Positions 1 through 10,990 of a stretch of DNA of 64,000 nucleotides are shown here, piece after piece. Under the pieces are notes generated by a model that worked only from the letters and a program-made list of their open reading frames with translations, searched no databases and was not told the origin of the DNA. Source of the DNA: Odiellus spinosus (lineage: Eukaryota; Arthropoda; Arachnida; Opiliones; Phalangiidae). The number at the start of each line of letters is the position of its first letter. Position 1 is the first letter of the stretch. The stretch spans positions 32,031,458 through 32,095,457 of the forward strand of contig OY987225.1 of the NCBI GenBank assembly GCA_963920705.1, read 5' to 3'. A program made the translations under genes and the position numbers.

Positions 1-500
1 TTTTAAGTACATCAAGCCTCTATATTTTTTACCCGAACCATCGATTTTGGCCTTAAGGAATGTTTCGAGTCAAAACGTTATAAGTTTAACTTTTTAGGAT
101 ATTTTATTTTTAGTTGAAAATAATCTTACGAAATTCAAAGTTTTTATAACCTCAGTTTCCATGATTCTGTAAATAGTAATCGAAAAAATTCTTTCGCGAG
201 CTAATAAGTCTCTAGTTTAGAGTCAAACGGTGTCTGCCGAGTCTTATAAAGTAGCCAAGACTTATTGGGAATAAATACTTCAAATACTACACATATTTTT
301 CGACATATTTAATTTTATTTCAATCTTTTAGAATTCATTTAAAATTCGTTTTTCATTGGGAAAATTGTATTTCCACCCTGGAGCAATGAAAATTAGGAAC
401 CAATTAAATATTGCGCGTATTATTTCTCCGTAGTCGCTAAAAAAATAGTCTTGACATATTTTATCAGTATTTAAATGCTTATGTACCATTGAGTCAAACG
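1..500. other. AT-rich stretch without a recognisable gene
   Basis: I see no open frame of note, RNA gene or tandem repeat in this stretch. It is simple AT-rich intergenic or intronic DNA running up to the first minisatellite. Confidence 0.6.
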
Positions 501-713
501 TTCCATTCGACCGAATCGCTTCTCGACCATTGGACAGAATTCCATTGGACAGAATCCCATTGGGCAGAATCCCATTCGATCCACAATCCCATTCAACCGA
601 TACGTTTTCGTAAACCAGAATCCCATTCGACCGAATCCCATTCGACCGAATCCCATTCGACCGTCAATCCCATTCGACCGAATCCCATTCGACCGTCAAT
701 CCCATTCGACCGA
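501..713. repeat. 15-bp minisatellite, left arm
   Basis: Imperfect copies of a 15-bp unit, AATCCCATTCGACCG, run through this block. Between 625 and 713 the copies are nearly perfect, some with a TC insertion before AATCCC; before 600 they decay (ATTGGACAGAATTCC). Short frames on both strands exist only because the unit is a multiple of three. On the minus strand the unit reads GGGATTCGGTCGAATGG, the same word found in direct orientation at 825-1035, so the two blocks form an inverted pair around a telomere-type repeat. Confidence 0.85.
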
Positions 714-744
714 CGTTCACAATCAGAAGTCCATTAACACATTC

Positions 745-789
745 TAACCTAACCTAACCTAACCTAACCTAACCTAACCTAACCTAACC
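745..789 (-). repeat. Interstitial (TTAGG)9, arthropod-type telomere repeat
   Basis: Nine perfect TAACC units, which read (GGTTA)n or (TTAGG)n on the minus strand. TTAGG is the ancestral arthropod telomere repeat (established knowledge). Here it is short and internal, flanked by inverted minisatellite arms, so it is not a chromosome end. It could be a relic of telomerase-mediated break repair, part of a foldback element, or a plain pentanucleotide microsatellite. Confidence 0.7.
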
Positions 790-824
790 ATTATCGGCTT
801 AAATTCATCGGGACGCCCTTTTTG

Positions 825-1035
825 GTTTCGGCCCAATGGGAAATTCGGTCTATGGGGGATTCGGTTCAGCGGGATTCGGTTCAGCGGGATTTCGGTTCAA
901 TGGGAATTCGGTGCATTGGGCTCGGTCGGCCAAGATTCGGTTGATTGGGACTATTTATTTTTTATTTCGGACCAATGGGAATTCGGTCCAATAGGATTCT
1001 ATTCAATGGGTATATACCACCGAATCCTATTGGAA
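825..1035. repeat. 15-bp minisatellite, right (inverted) arm
   Basis: Degenerate copies of a GGGATTCGGTTCAATGG-type unit. Best are two copies of ATTCGGTTCAGCGGG at about 859-888; looser copies run to CCAATAGGATTC near 996. It is the reverse complement of the unit at 501-713 with point differences. A small frame across it is a by-product of the repeat. Confidence 0.7.
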
Positions 1036-2037
1036 ATTGTTTCCTTTGAAATGGCCAATCACGAGCCACCAAAAGCCAAATCTTTAACTTATAACACGTT
1101 ATACGCGGAAAGGCAGAGAGCCTAGAGGGTTTCCATTTCCTTAGCTATTTTCTTTACCCCCAAATTTAAAGATTGTTGTTATTTGACCTCAAAATGCTTT
1201 ATTTTTTCGCCTTGTCTTGACAACGCTTGGGCAAATCTCGTGTCACTGGAGGCTATACGAATATTCGGTCAAAAAGCAATTTTTTCTCTCCTCCGACCAA
1301 TAATATATACGGACTTATTCTCATCCTAGCTTTTCCTCTCTTAGACTCTTTCTAAGAAATATTTTTGTTATAACGATTCCTCGCGTGGTTCCTATTTGTA
1401 GGAAAGAAGAATTTTTCTATGGACCGGGGACCCCTTTTCTTTCCTCGGGGCTTCCGGTCCCCTATCCAATGAAGCTACGTACGTACGTATCGGACTATCG
1501 ATGCCTCGCCCCCCTTTAACCCCCAAACATATTTCCACTCCAAGAAACTTCCTTAGACTATACATTCCAAAAGCTCGTAAACCCTGATAAATTACGTTTC
1601 CATTGAAAATGGGTGTAGTTAACCTTCTCCTTTGGTATATTCTCCGATTGAAAAAGTAATAGTAAACCTTACCCCTTTTGGCGAATAATCACTACAATAT
1701 TTTCAACGTAAGATTTGAGCGTCTAACGAAGTTACATACAAACAAAATAAGATTCTGACTTAGAAAATTCCTTCATAGTTAGCCGTTACTTCCGCTACGC
1801 TTTTAGGATGAAAAAGTTCTTCCTTTTATTCTGGTCATCCTTTAGGCGAAGGCTATTTCCTTTTCAGCAAATTTCATTTTATTTTTCATCATAAGATGAT
1901 ATCGCTTTGTAAAGCCACGTCCCAGAGAAGGATATAATCTTAGCCGTATTTATATTCTCAATTTTAAAATAAACTCGTTTTCCAAATTAATCCAAAAGAA
2001 TCTATGCTAGAAATAAAACGGGGTTCATAAAACATTT
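1036..2037. other. Gene-free stretch with small simple-sequence features
   Basis: I see no gene. A self-complementary patch near 1425-1462 (GGGGACCCC then GGTCCCC) could form a weak hairpin. A TACG microsatellite of about 15 bases sits near 1485-1499. The rest is AT-rich without evident structure. Confidence 0.55.
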
Positions 2038-2193
2038 GGACAACCTATTTTCAGGTTTTATCAGTGAATTTTTCCTGATATTCCGAGATGCGCAAATGTT
2101 TTGAAAAACTTTAAAACTATCTGTTGACATAAGTTTTCTTGATATCCCTGATTTTTGTCATAATTCAAATTCCCTGATATTTCCAGGTTGTCC
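2038..2193. mobile_element. Small inverted-repeat element with GGACAACCT ends
   Basis: The left end reads GGACAACCTATTTTCAGG and the right end, reverse-complemented, GGACAACCTGGAAATATCAG. The ends are inverted with the ATCAGG/CCTGAT word just inside, and the element is about 156 bp. The CAGGGATTT/CCTGATATTCC vocabulary recurs in the 28-bp array at 6.5 kb and the 31-bp array at 61.8 kb. No coding capacity. I did not find a clear target duplication. Confidence 0.55.
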
Positions 2194-3960
2194 AGGTTTC
2201 CATGAACAACCATGAAAAGTTGAGATTAAACTCTAAATTAATATAAATTTCCATTTCTAAAAGCTGTATTTTGCCATTGTTTGTGGTAGCAATTGTGTAT
2301 GATATACTTTTTCGCGTATATTAGAATCGATTGTTAAATATAGAGGCCTTTTCTAAAGTTGACGCGCGGCTATGTTAGCGGCGTCTAACGGGGCGCCGCC
2401 TAGCGTATAGTTTCTCTCGACCCGAACGGTCAAAGGTCAATAGGTCAGAAACAGACGTCCCTTTCTCTTTTATATATTTCTCCTCTAGCTCTTTCTCTTT
2501 CGTGGATGAGAGCTCGGAGTACTCTAGGCGCGCTCCAGAGCAGATAGAGCGGCTCTTTTCTCTCTCGCTCGCTCCTCTGACCTAACTGCCCGTTAATATT
2601 TCCACCACTCTGGCTCGGTTCGTACTTCAGGAAGGGTTGGGAGGTGGAGCAGATGCCCCATAGTATAGCTCGGCTGCATCCTTTAGGCCTAACTTCGTTG
2701 TTAATGAGGTTCTCTATACCCCTCACCTCAATTCCTTTTCAACCCACCCTAGCTCTTCCTTGACTTAGTAATAGAAAATGGGATTAATTATGCGCGAGCT
2801 AGTGCTCTTGTAGTTCTCGTTTTTTCTTGTTTTTTTAATAAACGTGTCTGTAATTATAATTTGTCTATAAGTTTAGATGCAATAAGGATAAAGTTACGTG
2901 ATGAGTAGAACTATACGGTATTGATGTTGTTTCTCCTCACTTTCACTTTGTTGCCTCTTAACTTGTGGATAGATTATGGCAACATTATAAGATATGTCTC
3001 GAGGATTATAAACTATACTGTTCGGGTCAATTGTTATTTAGAAATTACGTTGTTAAACGAAATTGCAACCCAATTACGTTCACACAAGACACTTAGAAAC
3101 AGTGTTCATACCCTTTTTAATATTCAAATCAATTTTTCAAGGTAACAATATCATTTTTTTGACAAAATATATGCAAATTTGAGTTTTATTTATATACATG
3201 TTCATAAGAAAGATTATCAAGGTATAATAGACTATGAACAAAACGTACAGTTACTTGAAATCAGCTTAAAATAAATATTTCAAAGATTTAATCAAAAGTG
3301 GTTACCGCAATATTAAAAACCTTATTAAAAATTAAGGTTAAACCTTAAGGTTTAAAGTTGGTGGGGATGAATGGGCTCAGGAGAAATTCGGCATGGCTTA
3401 CAGTTATCCCTCTCTCTCTCGTCTTTGAAACATCATTCATTATTAATTTCAGTTTTGGCGTAAAGCTTAAATCGGGCGCGTAAATAAATCAACGGTAAAC
3501 TTAAGCGATCGTTGATCAAATTCTCCTGAACTAGTGAACCTAGTTTTTTCTTTTCCTAGCTGCCATCAGTCTTTAGATTTTTTTCTTTCCTTATTGATAT
3601 ATACTTCAACTGAAAGCAATAACGAAGTAATTCAAATTAGAATTTTATGGCTCGTAAAAATATAAATATATATGAATATTTTAACATAATAAAATGGCAT
3701 TGGGTTTATTCTTCAATAGAAAAGATCACTCATAAAATAATAATATATTTTATGACGTATTTCGAAATTTATTGATTGTGCTACTGAGTTTTCAGGCAAT
3801 CAAAATGAAATTTGAATAGCGTCTTTGGAAATATGGTTAAAAAAAAATTTCAATATGCATATTCCATAAAAAATACCACAATTACAATAAATATAGAAAT
3901 ATATAATTGGTATCTTCGAAATTTATTCGCGAACGAAACGGCGTCTGCTAATATTTTATT
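2194..3960. other. Gene-free stretch
   Basis: No supported gene. A GC-richer patch with many CpG near 2365-2420 holds a GGCGCC core. A perfect 18-bp palindrome, TTAAACCTTAAGGTTTAA, lies at 3338-3355. Frames of up to 93 codons near 2445-2726 (minus) and 72-74 codons near 2921-3145 and 3812-4030 (plus) show no recognisable domain and are within chance length. Confidence 0.5.
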
Positions 3961-4185
3961 CCAGGGTGACCAGACTTCCTATATTTCCTATTTTTTCCAA
4001 TTATTGAAGGTTTTCTCCTATATTTTCTAATTTTTTTCGGTTATCATATTATTCATTTTTAAATAAGTATTATTTTAAATTTCTCAAACGTATCAAGTCA
4101 AAAACAGAAGAGCTTAAGACTTAAAAAATATCCTATTTTTCAGGTTTTTAAATTTTCAATCCTATTTTCTCCTATAATTCGCCTT
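3961..4185. repeat. Dispersed repeat family A, copy 1
   Basis: It begins CCAGGGTGACCAGACTTCC and continues through repeated TCCTATATTTCCTATTTT words. It ends with CCTATTTTCTCCTATAATT near 4178. The same opening and vocabulary occur at 15126-15540, and TCCTATAATTTC is the unit of the 24-bp array at 23.6 kb, so all three appear related. No coding capacity. Confidence 0.65.
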
Positions 4186-5079
4186 TAAATTTCATTCATT
4201 AAGATATTTAGTCCTAGGTTCAAAGAATCATGGTTCCATCAAAATTATATAGTTATCAGAAAAACTTTGCTTTCTTTTTGCTTTTAGTTGACGATAAATT
4301 TGATATAAAAAATGGCTTTACCTTTACGGAAGGGATTTTAAGGCCATAATTCGGTCAACATTGCATCAGGATGATGGGCGCACCGGGGGTGAGGGGAAAG
4401 GATCTCTGTAGAGAGAAATTCCGCTAGCCTCCATCGGTTAAGCTTATAGCTTGTTAAAGGAGGGGCTTGAACCCCTTCACCTCTTTCTCTCTCCATTCCG
4501 CATCACTCCCGGTGAGAATGCGGTTCAGAGAAAGAGGGGGAACTAACCCCCTTCTCCTGTCGATATTGATTTTGCTAACAAAGTCCCTAATAAAGCTGGC
4601 ATCCCCTATTTATACCCCCGACCATTCCTTTAGCTTGATCCTTAGGGGCCCAAATCTCCCCAGCCTCTACTCTCGCTACTTTTTTTTTGATTAAACGCCC
4701 GTTCCATTAATCAAAGAAAAAGGCGGGAGAAGAAATCCAATGAGAAGAGATGTTGCGATTCGTGAGAGCGAACCGGGTATAAGATTCTTTTGTTCAAAGG
4801 ATTTTTACATTTTTGACCCCCTCTTTTTACAAACGGTTACAAATCACATTGGGTTGGTTGGGAAATTAGGTTCAATTTGTACCAATGTCACATTCGTACG
4901 GTTGTAAAATAATTTTAAATTATTTTTCATCTTTTGAGTTTTAAAAATAGACAATTTTGGGTTCTTAATTTTGTCCCGCATTCTTTATCACATAATCAAA
5001 ATAACTTCGGACCATACTCTTAACGTAGGCACGCAACGTGACTCGATACGGGCCTTTTCAAGTTGATATCGCGCCTAGA
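4186..5079. other. Gene-free stretch with a GC-richer hairpin region
   Basis: No gene recognised. An imperfect hairpin lies at 4480-4538: the CCTCTTTCTCT and CCGCAT arms on the left pair with ATGCGG and AGAGAAAGAGG on the right around CTCCCGG. Just upstream GGGGCTTGAACCCC can form a second small stem. The region 4390-4640 is richer in G+C than its surroundings. The cluster looks like a structured fragment of unknown origin. Confidence 0.5.
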
Positions 5080-5760
5080 TTATTCTGACACTGATAGAAA
5101 TCGAGCTAAAATCTCAAAATGACCCATAACTTTTCTCTACTAAGACCTAGGCGTAAAGCGATAGCACCGTTTGGAAGAAGACATTCCCTAGATTAATTTA
5201 AAACAATAAAATATACATGAGCCACTCGTTAAAGATTATTCCGCCATTGATAGAAATCGAGAGAAAATCCAAAAATGACCCCTATATTAAAAGGGCCGTA
5301 ACTTTTCTCTACGACCACCTAGGCATAAACCGATTGCACCATTGGAAAGAAGACATTCCCTAGATTAATTTTAAATAATAAAATTGACATAAGCCACTCA
5401 TTAAAGATTATTCCGCCACTGATAGAAATCGAGCAAAAATCCAAAAATGACCCCTATCTTAAAAGTGCCGTAACTTTTCTCTACGAGCACCTAGGCATAA
5501 ACCGATTGCACCATTAGAAAGAAGACATTCCCTAGATTAATTTAAAATAATAAAATATGCATGAGCCACTCGTTAAAGATTATTCCGCCATTGATAGAAA
5601 TCGAGAGAAAATCCAAAAATGACCCCTATCTTAAAAGGGCCGTAACTTTTCTCTACGACCACCTAGGCATAAACCGATTGCACCATTAGAAAGAAGACAT
5701 TCCCTAGATTAATTTAAAATAATAAAATATACATGAGCCACTCATTAAAGATTATTCAGG
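5080..5760. repeat. 172-bp satellite, about four copies
   Basis: The anchor GATTGCACC (GATAGCACC in the first copy) falls at 5160, 5332, 5504 and 5676, exactly 172 bp apart each time. Each unit also holds GATAGAAATCGAG, CAAAAATGACCCC, GTAACTTTTCTCTACGA, CCTAGGCATAAACCG, AGAAGACATTCCCTAGATT and GAGCCACTC. The first copy is the most diverged, as expected at an array edge. A homologous array with 178-bp units lies at 44.2-45.3 kb. No reading frame persists through it. Confidence 0.93.
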
Positions 5761-6492
5761 CAAAGAAAGATTTCCAAACTAGTGTCATATCTTAATATTT
5801 TTCCAAATTTTAAAAAATAATGGCAAAGACTGAAATTGTTTGACCATTGAGAAAATAGCATAATAAATATATTCTCTATGTTGTAAAAATATCTGGTCCA
5901 AAGACCCAGCGTTGGCTAAGTCTTAAAATTTCGTAAGTTAGGGATAAATAAGGTAGACTTGTAAACATCGATTCAATCCGGATTGTGTAAAGTCAGTGAA
6001 GTCCAACAAGGGCTAAAGTCTATCCCCGCGTAGCCATATAGCTTTATTTGGCGTACTGTACCGAATTCTAAGCGTAGGTGTATCACTGGGGGAAGCAGGT
6101 TTTTTACAGTTCAACTTTTTGGTGTCTGAAGATTTTGTCTGGCTTCTTATATGTTGAGAGAATGTATGTATGTATGTGGTCTCGTAGGGGCAATAAAAAG
6201 AGCGTCATGGCGTCCCACCAGTACACGCGCGTGCGCACTAGGCCCGAATCATCGGTGCGAGCCCGATTATTTCACCCCTGGGAAACAAATGCAATATAGA
6301 GAATGCTTCCAATTTTAAAGGAAGAGTTTCGAGTGAAAATAAATATTTTAAGATTAGTTTATTTGTTCGGGAAGATCAGTTGATCTGTTCTGCAAGCATT
6401 CGAAAACTGCAAATTCCCTCTTATAGGTACCATCTATTCAAAGGAACCTGTATATCCTGGATAAGTCAGGCTTTTCTAAAATGGGGGAAAAG
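5761..6492. other. Gene-free stretch
   Basis: No gene supported. An ATGT microsatellite lies near 6162-6178, and an alternating purine-pyrimidine CACGCGCGTGCGCAC lies near 6224-6238. A plus frame of 73 codons at 6078-6299 has no recognised domain. The end (AACCTGTATATCCTGG, GTCAGGC) resembles the GGACAACCTGG element vocabulary and leads into the next array. Confidence 0.5.
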
Positions 6493-6910
6493 GTCAGGGA
6501 TTTAACATATTTCATGGAATGTCAGGGATTTAACATATTTCATGGAATGTCAGGGATTTAACATATTTCATGGAATATCAGGGATTTAACATATTTCATG
6601 GAATATCAGGGATTTAACATATTTCATGGAATGTCAGGGATTTAATATATTTCATGGAATGTCATGGATTTTAAAAATTTCGTGGAATGCCAGGGATTTG
6701 AAATATTTCATAGAATGTCAGGGATTTAACATATTTCATGGAATGTCAGGGATTTAACATATTTCATGGAATGTCAGGGATTTAATATATTTCATGGAAT
6801 ATCAGCGATTTAATATATTTCATGGAATGTCAGGGATTTAACATATTTCATGTAATGTCAGGGATTTAACGTATTTCATGGATTGTCAGGGATTTAACAT
6901 ATTTCATGTA
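6493..6910. repeat. 28-bp minisatellite, about 15 copies
   Basis: Successive GTCAGGGATTTAACATA words recur every 28 bp (6493, 6521 and so on), joined by TTTCATGGAAT. Variants with ATCAGG, TTTAATATA and TGTAATGTC are scattered, and one more diverged copy lies near 6660-6715. The GTCAGGGATTT core is shared with the 31-bp array at 61.8 kb, which suggests both grew from the end of one dispersed element. Confidence 0.93.
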
Positions 6911-7544
6911 ACTTTTCCTTTGAAAATGGCATAATTTTATCGTGAAATTAGTAAAATTTCGTAAAAAATTGAATTCTTTCATAAATGTCTACATAATAAG
7001 ATAGAGGAAAGAAAACATGACTAAATTCCTCGAAGGATATACGAGTTTCGCGATAAAGATCTTCGTGTACGACAGCGGATTATCCCCTTGTTTAACATAT
7101 TTTGTTTTTACTTGGGTGGTATGGAAAAAAATTGTTTCGAAACGTATCATTAACTCGTTTAATTTACCGAGCATTTTTAAAATCATTTTTCGTGTAAAGT
7201 AATTTTATTTAAACTTGTAGCGTTTTGTTTCCTTCCTCTGATTGGCTTATACGTACTTTTCAAAAGTCTCTAAATCTTTCTAAATCTCCTAGTCCAATTT
7301 CCACGCTTGTTCGAAGTATCTTATATCCTCTGGGTTAAAATAAAAGAAAGTTGCCAATTCGTTGCCGTCACTCAAAAGACCGCCTTATTCTTGAAGTTTA
7401 CGCCAAGGCTTAGCGAGAAAAATGAAAGGGAAAATGGAAGGGAAAATGAAATGGAATTTTTTTAGTTCCATATATGTTATATTTCTTAACAATGTCTGTC
7501 TGTCTGTCGCGAATGATTTAGAGGTTTAAACACGCGTTTTAAAT
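6911..7544. other. Gene-free stretch
   Basis: No gene supported. Two overlapping 61-65 codon frames on opposite strands (6989-7202) have no recognisable content. A TCTG microsatellite of about four units sits near 7494-7508. GGGAAAATG words repeat near 7426-7450. Confidence 0.5.
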
Positions 7545-7725
7545 CCAATCGATTAGATTCGATTTCTCGAAACTGCTTCGGGAACTAATTTCGTACCGAG
7601 TCAGTTTCAACAACCGATAGATGAAGCTACGATAAATCGATTTATAAAGATAACGCGTTAACACGTAACGCTTAAAACGATTCCTGGCGATTTAATTATC
7701 GGTTTGATTTTAAGAAGAATTTTAG
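7545..7725 (+). repeat. Dispersed repeat family B, copy 1
   Basis: It shares CGATTTCTCGAAACTGCTTCGGGAA, GATAGATGAAGCTAC, ATAAATCGATTTATAAA and CGATTCCTGGCGATTT with the plus copy at 51398-51605 and the reversed copy at 22320-22550 (described here by its short words only). These are interspersed repeats of about 200 bp. I see no coding capacity and no clear transposase relation. Confidence 0.75.
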
Positions 7726-8217
7726 CAATTTCAATATTTTAAATTAAATTTAATTAACATAAAGGCCCTAATTTATGATTTTTTTAAACCCGCCATTCTA
7801 GTATTAAATAAAACCATACGCACGCGGTTGTTGAAAAAACCGTTCAGTTGATGTAAACCCTGACCGAAATTTAAGTCGGGTTTTTGTATCTAGGATTTTT
7901 GTTTTTTTTTTTTCGTTCAGTGAAAGATTTAGAAATTCTGTTTCAAGTTGGGCGTGGGCGTGAATTTGAAGATTAGGTATATCTATCTGGTAAAACGCTT
8001 CAATGTATCGCCCGAAGGCAGCTTTCTTTATCCTATACTAGTCTCCTTAATACTGGAAATAGTGAACGGCAGATGTTCGAGAAAGTTTGTTGTTGTTTCA
8101 TTTGTTATTGTTGCGAAGAACGCGGCGCTCTAGTAGAAGATAGATAAAAAATTTGGAAAAAGAGGAAAAACTGGTGGAAAAAAAAAACCTGGGAGGATTT
8201 TACACTCAAGATGTGTA
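7726..8217. other. Gene-free stretch
   Basis: AT-rich with homopolymer T runs near 7905-7913. A 61-codon frame at 7948-8133 has no recognised feature. Nothing else seen. Confidence 0.5.
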
Positions 8218-8433
8218 AAGCCATATTCACACTATCCAATCTCGGATACAATTTTATCAACCAATCAAATTGTTGAAGGATAGTTGATGTAACTATAGCA
8301 ATAGCTACAAGGAGATCGCGTGTGATTCTAGATAGAGAGGTAAACAGAGTAGGACATGATTGGCAGTGTATTTTACCCAATATGCACTTGTCCTCTCAGT
8401 TTGTTGGTTGAAACTGTTGTGGTATGAATAGGA
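8218..8433. mobile_element. Possible small element with AGCCATATTCACACT ends
   Basis: The left edge reads AGCCATATTCACACTATCC and the right edge, reverse-complemented, AGTCCTATTCATACCACA, an imperfect inverted pair about 216 bp apart. The ends resemble the GCCGCGTTCACACT termini of family C elsewhere in the window. A 91-codon minus frame overlapping it is probably fortuitous. The match is weak. Confidence 0.35.
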
Positions 8434-8881
8434 CTTTATTATCCAACCGAAAAAACCTCGCTTCCTAGTCGCCTTAGCTCCGAAAAATCAGGAAAAAAGA
8501 CATTTCTCTCCTCTAAAATCCCATGTCTCTACATCCTCCTCTTTATATAGTTTATCTCTAGAATAGAGTGTGAAACTGAAAAAAAAGGTTGTTCTATTTC
8601 ATCCGCACCATACTCTACTGTATTTCCCGATATCTTCATTCGGTTTTTATGTATGGACGTTTAACCATCTTTTTATTGTTCAATTCCATTGTCAATTTGC
8701 AATCTTCATTCCCCCCGCCCCTTGAAGTTGATTTTTAAATAACTCTGAAGAGATCTTAAGCCTTTTTCAATGAAAGAATTTGCTCCATATACTTTAGTTA
8801 CTAACGAAAAGATTCAAAGGTCGGGATTGGATTAAAAGTAAAAATAAATATTTTATAATCGGCATCTTAAAATTTGTTTAA
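8434..8881. other. Gene-free stretch
   Basis: No gene or repeat recognised. It ends at the TTAA target site (8878-8881) of the next MITE. Confidence 0.5.
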
Positions 8882-9250
8882 AGGGAGAAAGAAAGGCCGA
8901 AACAACCTATTTTTAATCTATTAAGAATGCTAAAATAATGAGAAAAACAATAATATAACTCACCAAAAATATTTCGTTATATAGGCTAGCACGACCTGTA
9001 TTTTTTTTTTTTTTAATATTCGCGGCTGTTCTTGTCGCCAATCACGAGCGAGTACGCGTATTTTAAAAATACGCGTACTCGCTCGTGATTGGCGACTAGA
9101 TCAGACGGGAATATTAAAAAAAAAAAATACGGCTCGGAAATTGATTATAAAATAACGAAATATTTTTGGTGAGTTATATTATTGTTTTTCTCATTATTTT
9201 ATCATTCTTAATCGATTAAAAATAGGTTGTTTTGGCCTTTCATTCTCCCT
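8882..9250. mobile_element. Complete foldback MITE, TTAA target site
   Basis: A nearly perfect long inverted repeat centred near 9066. The outer ends are AGGGAGAAAGAAAGGCC and its inverse GGCCTTTCATTCTCCCT, flanked on both sides by TTAA (8878-8881 and 9251-9254). Arms match almost throughout (AATAATGAGAAAAACAATA, ACTCACCAAAAATATTTCG); the central part CGCCAATCACGAGCGAGTA ... TACTCGCTCGTGATTGGCG is essentially perfect. TTAA duplications are typical of piggyBac-superfamily elements (established). There is no coding capacity, so movement would need a transposase elsewhere. The similarity of the arms suggests recent insertion or gene conversion. Confidence 0.92.
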
Positions 9251-9254
9251 TTAA

Positions 9255-9791
9255 AATCTTTCGTTATATTTGTACTTTATAACTAACTTTCTGGCTGTGA
9301 ATTTGATAAGTTTAATTTATTTGGAGATTCGTTCGGTTAATCGTTTTCTCGTGTTTACTTCAAAATAACTTTTGAACTTTTAAGTATTCTAACATATTCA
9401 ACCATTTGGAATATAATGTTTAAAAGGGGTTATACGGCTTTTAAGGTAAACTTGTCCTATTCGTCTCCGTTCAAGCTTGATGAATAAACAACTACTAAAG
9501 GGTATAGAGAGAAATGACCAGGGATCTTTAATTAAGAGAATCGTGGCTGGGGATTTAACGCCACGAACGACGCGTTGCCACGGAAATGGATCTAGCCATC
9601 GGATATATTCATCAAACCTCCCCAATCCCTTTGATATATTTGTATCAACTTGACTATCGAAATTTCAAGTAATTTCTCTTTATCTCTAAGGGCTTTTGAA
9701 TTTTACAAACTTGGTTTTATATTACTTAATCATTAACGGTGCGCGTAAAGTTGCTTTTAATTATTAAAACAATTCGCGTTTTATAAAATAG
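9255..9791. other. Gene-free stretch
   Basis: No gene supported; a 75-codon minus frame at 9398-9625 has no recognisable domain. AT-rich spacer between two MITEs. Confidence 0.5.
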
Positions 9792-9795
9792 TTAA

Positions 9796-10355
9796 AGGGA
9801 GAATGCAACCTAAACACAAGTTATTTTTTTATCGATTGCTTATCGTTTAAATAGACTTAATCCAACAGTAAAAAAAAAAGATTTATTATTAAACTAGAAA
9901 TAAATTTAAAACTTAACATCAAAATAGGCTTAGTTGGATTCATGGAGATATCCTGAACTACCCCTAAATGGACTAGCGACCAATGACATTGATCGATGGC
10001 TCTTATATGGGGAATGTTGGATCTCCATGAGCAATGTCATTGGTCGATCCTTATACGAGAAGTTTAGGATGTCTCCATGAATCCAGTTAAGCCTTAATGG
10101 TTTTTAATTTATTTCTAGTTTATTATTTGTTTAGATTGGATTAGGTGTGTATTTAGACTGGATTAGGTGTGTATTTAGACTGGATTAGGTGTGTATTTAG
10201 ATTGGATTAGGTGTGTATTTAGATTGGATTAGGTGTGTATTTAGATTGGGTTAAGTGTGTATTTAGATTGGATTAGGTGTGTATTTAGATTGGATTAGGT
10301 GTATTTAAACGATAAGGAATCATTAAAAAATCACTTGTTAGGTTTCATTCTCCCT
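9796..10355. mobile_element. MITE of the AGGGAGAATG/TTAA family, with an internal minisatellite
   Basis: It is bounded by TTAA at 9792-9795 and 10356-10359. The left end is AGGGAGAATGCAACCTAA; the right end inverts to AGGGAGAATGAAACCTAAC. Subterminal inverted words are shared with copies at 14.35, 25.8 and 46.9 kb: TTATCGTTTAAAT, AATCCAACAGT, CTAGAAATAAATT, TAGGCTTAG and GGATTCATGGAGA. The middle holds a further stem (CCAATGACATTGATCGAT and GCAATGTCATTGGTCGAT). A 22-bp tandem array has grown in the right half. Non-autonomous, no frame. Confidence 0.9.
10131..10311. repeat. 22-bp minisatellite inside the MITE, about 8 copies
   Basis: The unit GATTAGGTGTGTATTTAGA plus CTG or TTG repeats every 22 bp. 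It derives from the MITE's own subterminal word (TTGGATTAG, the inverse of CTAATCCAA), so it is a local expansion after insertion. Other copies of the MITE in this window lack it. Confidence 0.88.
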
Positions 10356-10359
10356 TTAA

Positions 10360-10990
10360 TTCGTTTTCCCTTCAACGAGTTTAGATTGTAATTTAATTCA
10401 TTATAATTAACACTGCGTAACTAATTGTATTATTTTGAGTAGACCAATCAGCTTTATAAATATACTATTGTATATATTAAATTAAATTCTATTAATTTGA
10501 CCCGTAATGACCTCTATTGAAGTAGATTGGCTTAATTGAATCGGTTTCGTAACTGGTTTAAATTGTTTTGAAAATTATTTCTCAGAATATCTATCTCGTG
10601 ATTTGTTATATTTAAAAGTGGCGTAGTATATATTTTACTGGATTCTTTGGTCGTAACGGCTATGACCTAAAAATAGAATTCCGAGCTCTATTCCTTCTCA
10701 CAAGTGAGAAGATAGCTATTACCAACCCGCTCGCGAAACTTTTCGAATAAACAAATCTCGAAGCCGAAGCGCCTTTTTTACGGCTCTCATCTCTGCAATA
10801 CCAAAAAAATATATATATAAATATATTTGAAGCGAATGAGCGTGAAGTTGTATTCCAGTTCGCTCACAGTTTTGTATGAACTACTTATATCCTCTATGAA
10901 TGTTTACATTATGTATTAGTCCGCATCAACTTCATTAATATTGCAAATATCAATAGTAGATTTATATCGGAGTACGCTTAACTGGTTTAA
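10360..10990. other. Gene-free stretch
   Basis: AT-rich without a supported gene. A 67-codon minus frame at 10916-11119 runs into the next element and has no recognisable feature. Confidence 0.5.

Noticed and set aside
5080..5760. Hammerhead ribozyme in the satellite (unit size fits such repeats)
   Set aside because: The CTGATGA core is missing (CTGATAGAAATC instead) and no helix layout fits.
6493..6910. CRISPR-like regular repeats
   Set aside because: Repeats are contiguous with no unique spacers, in a eukaryotic context; it is a minisatellite.
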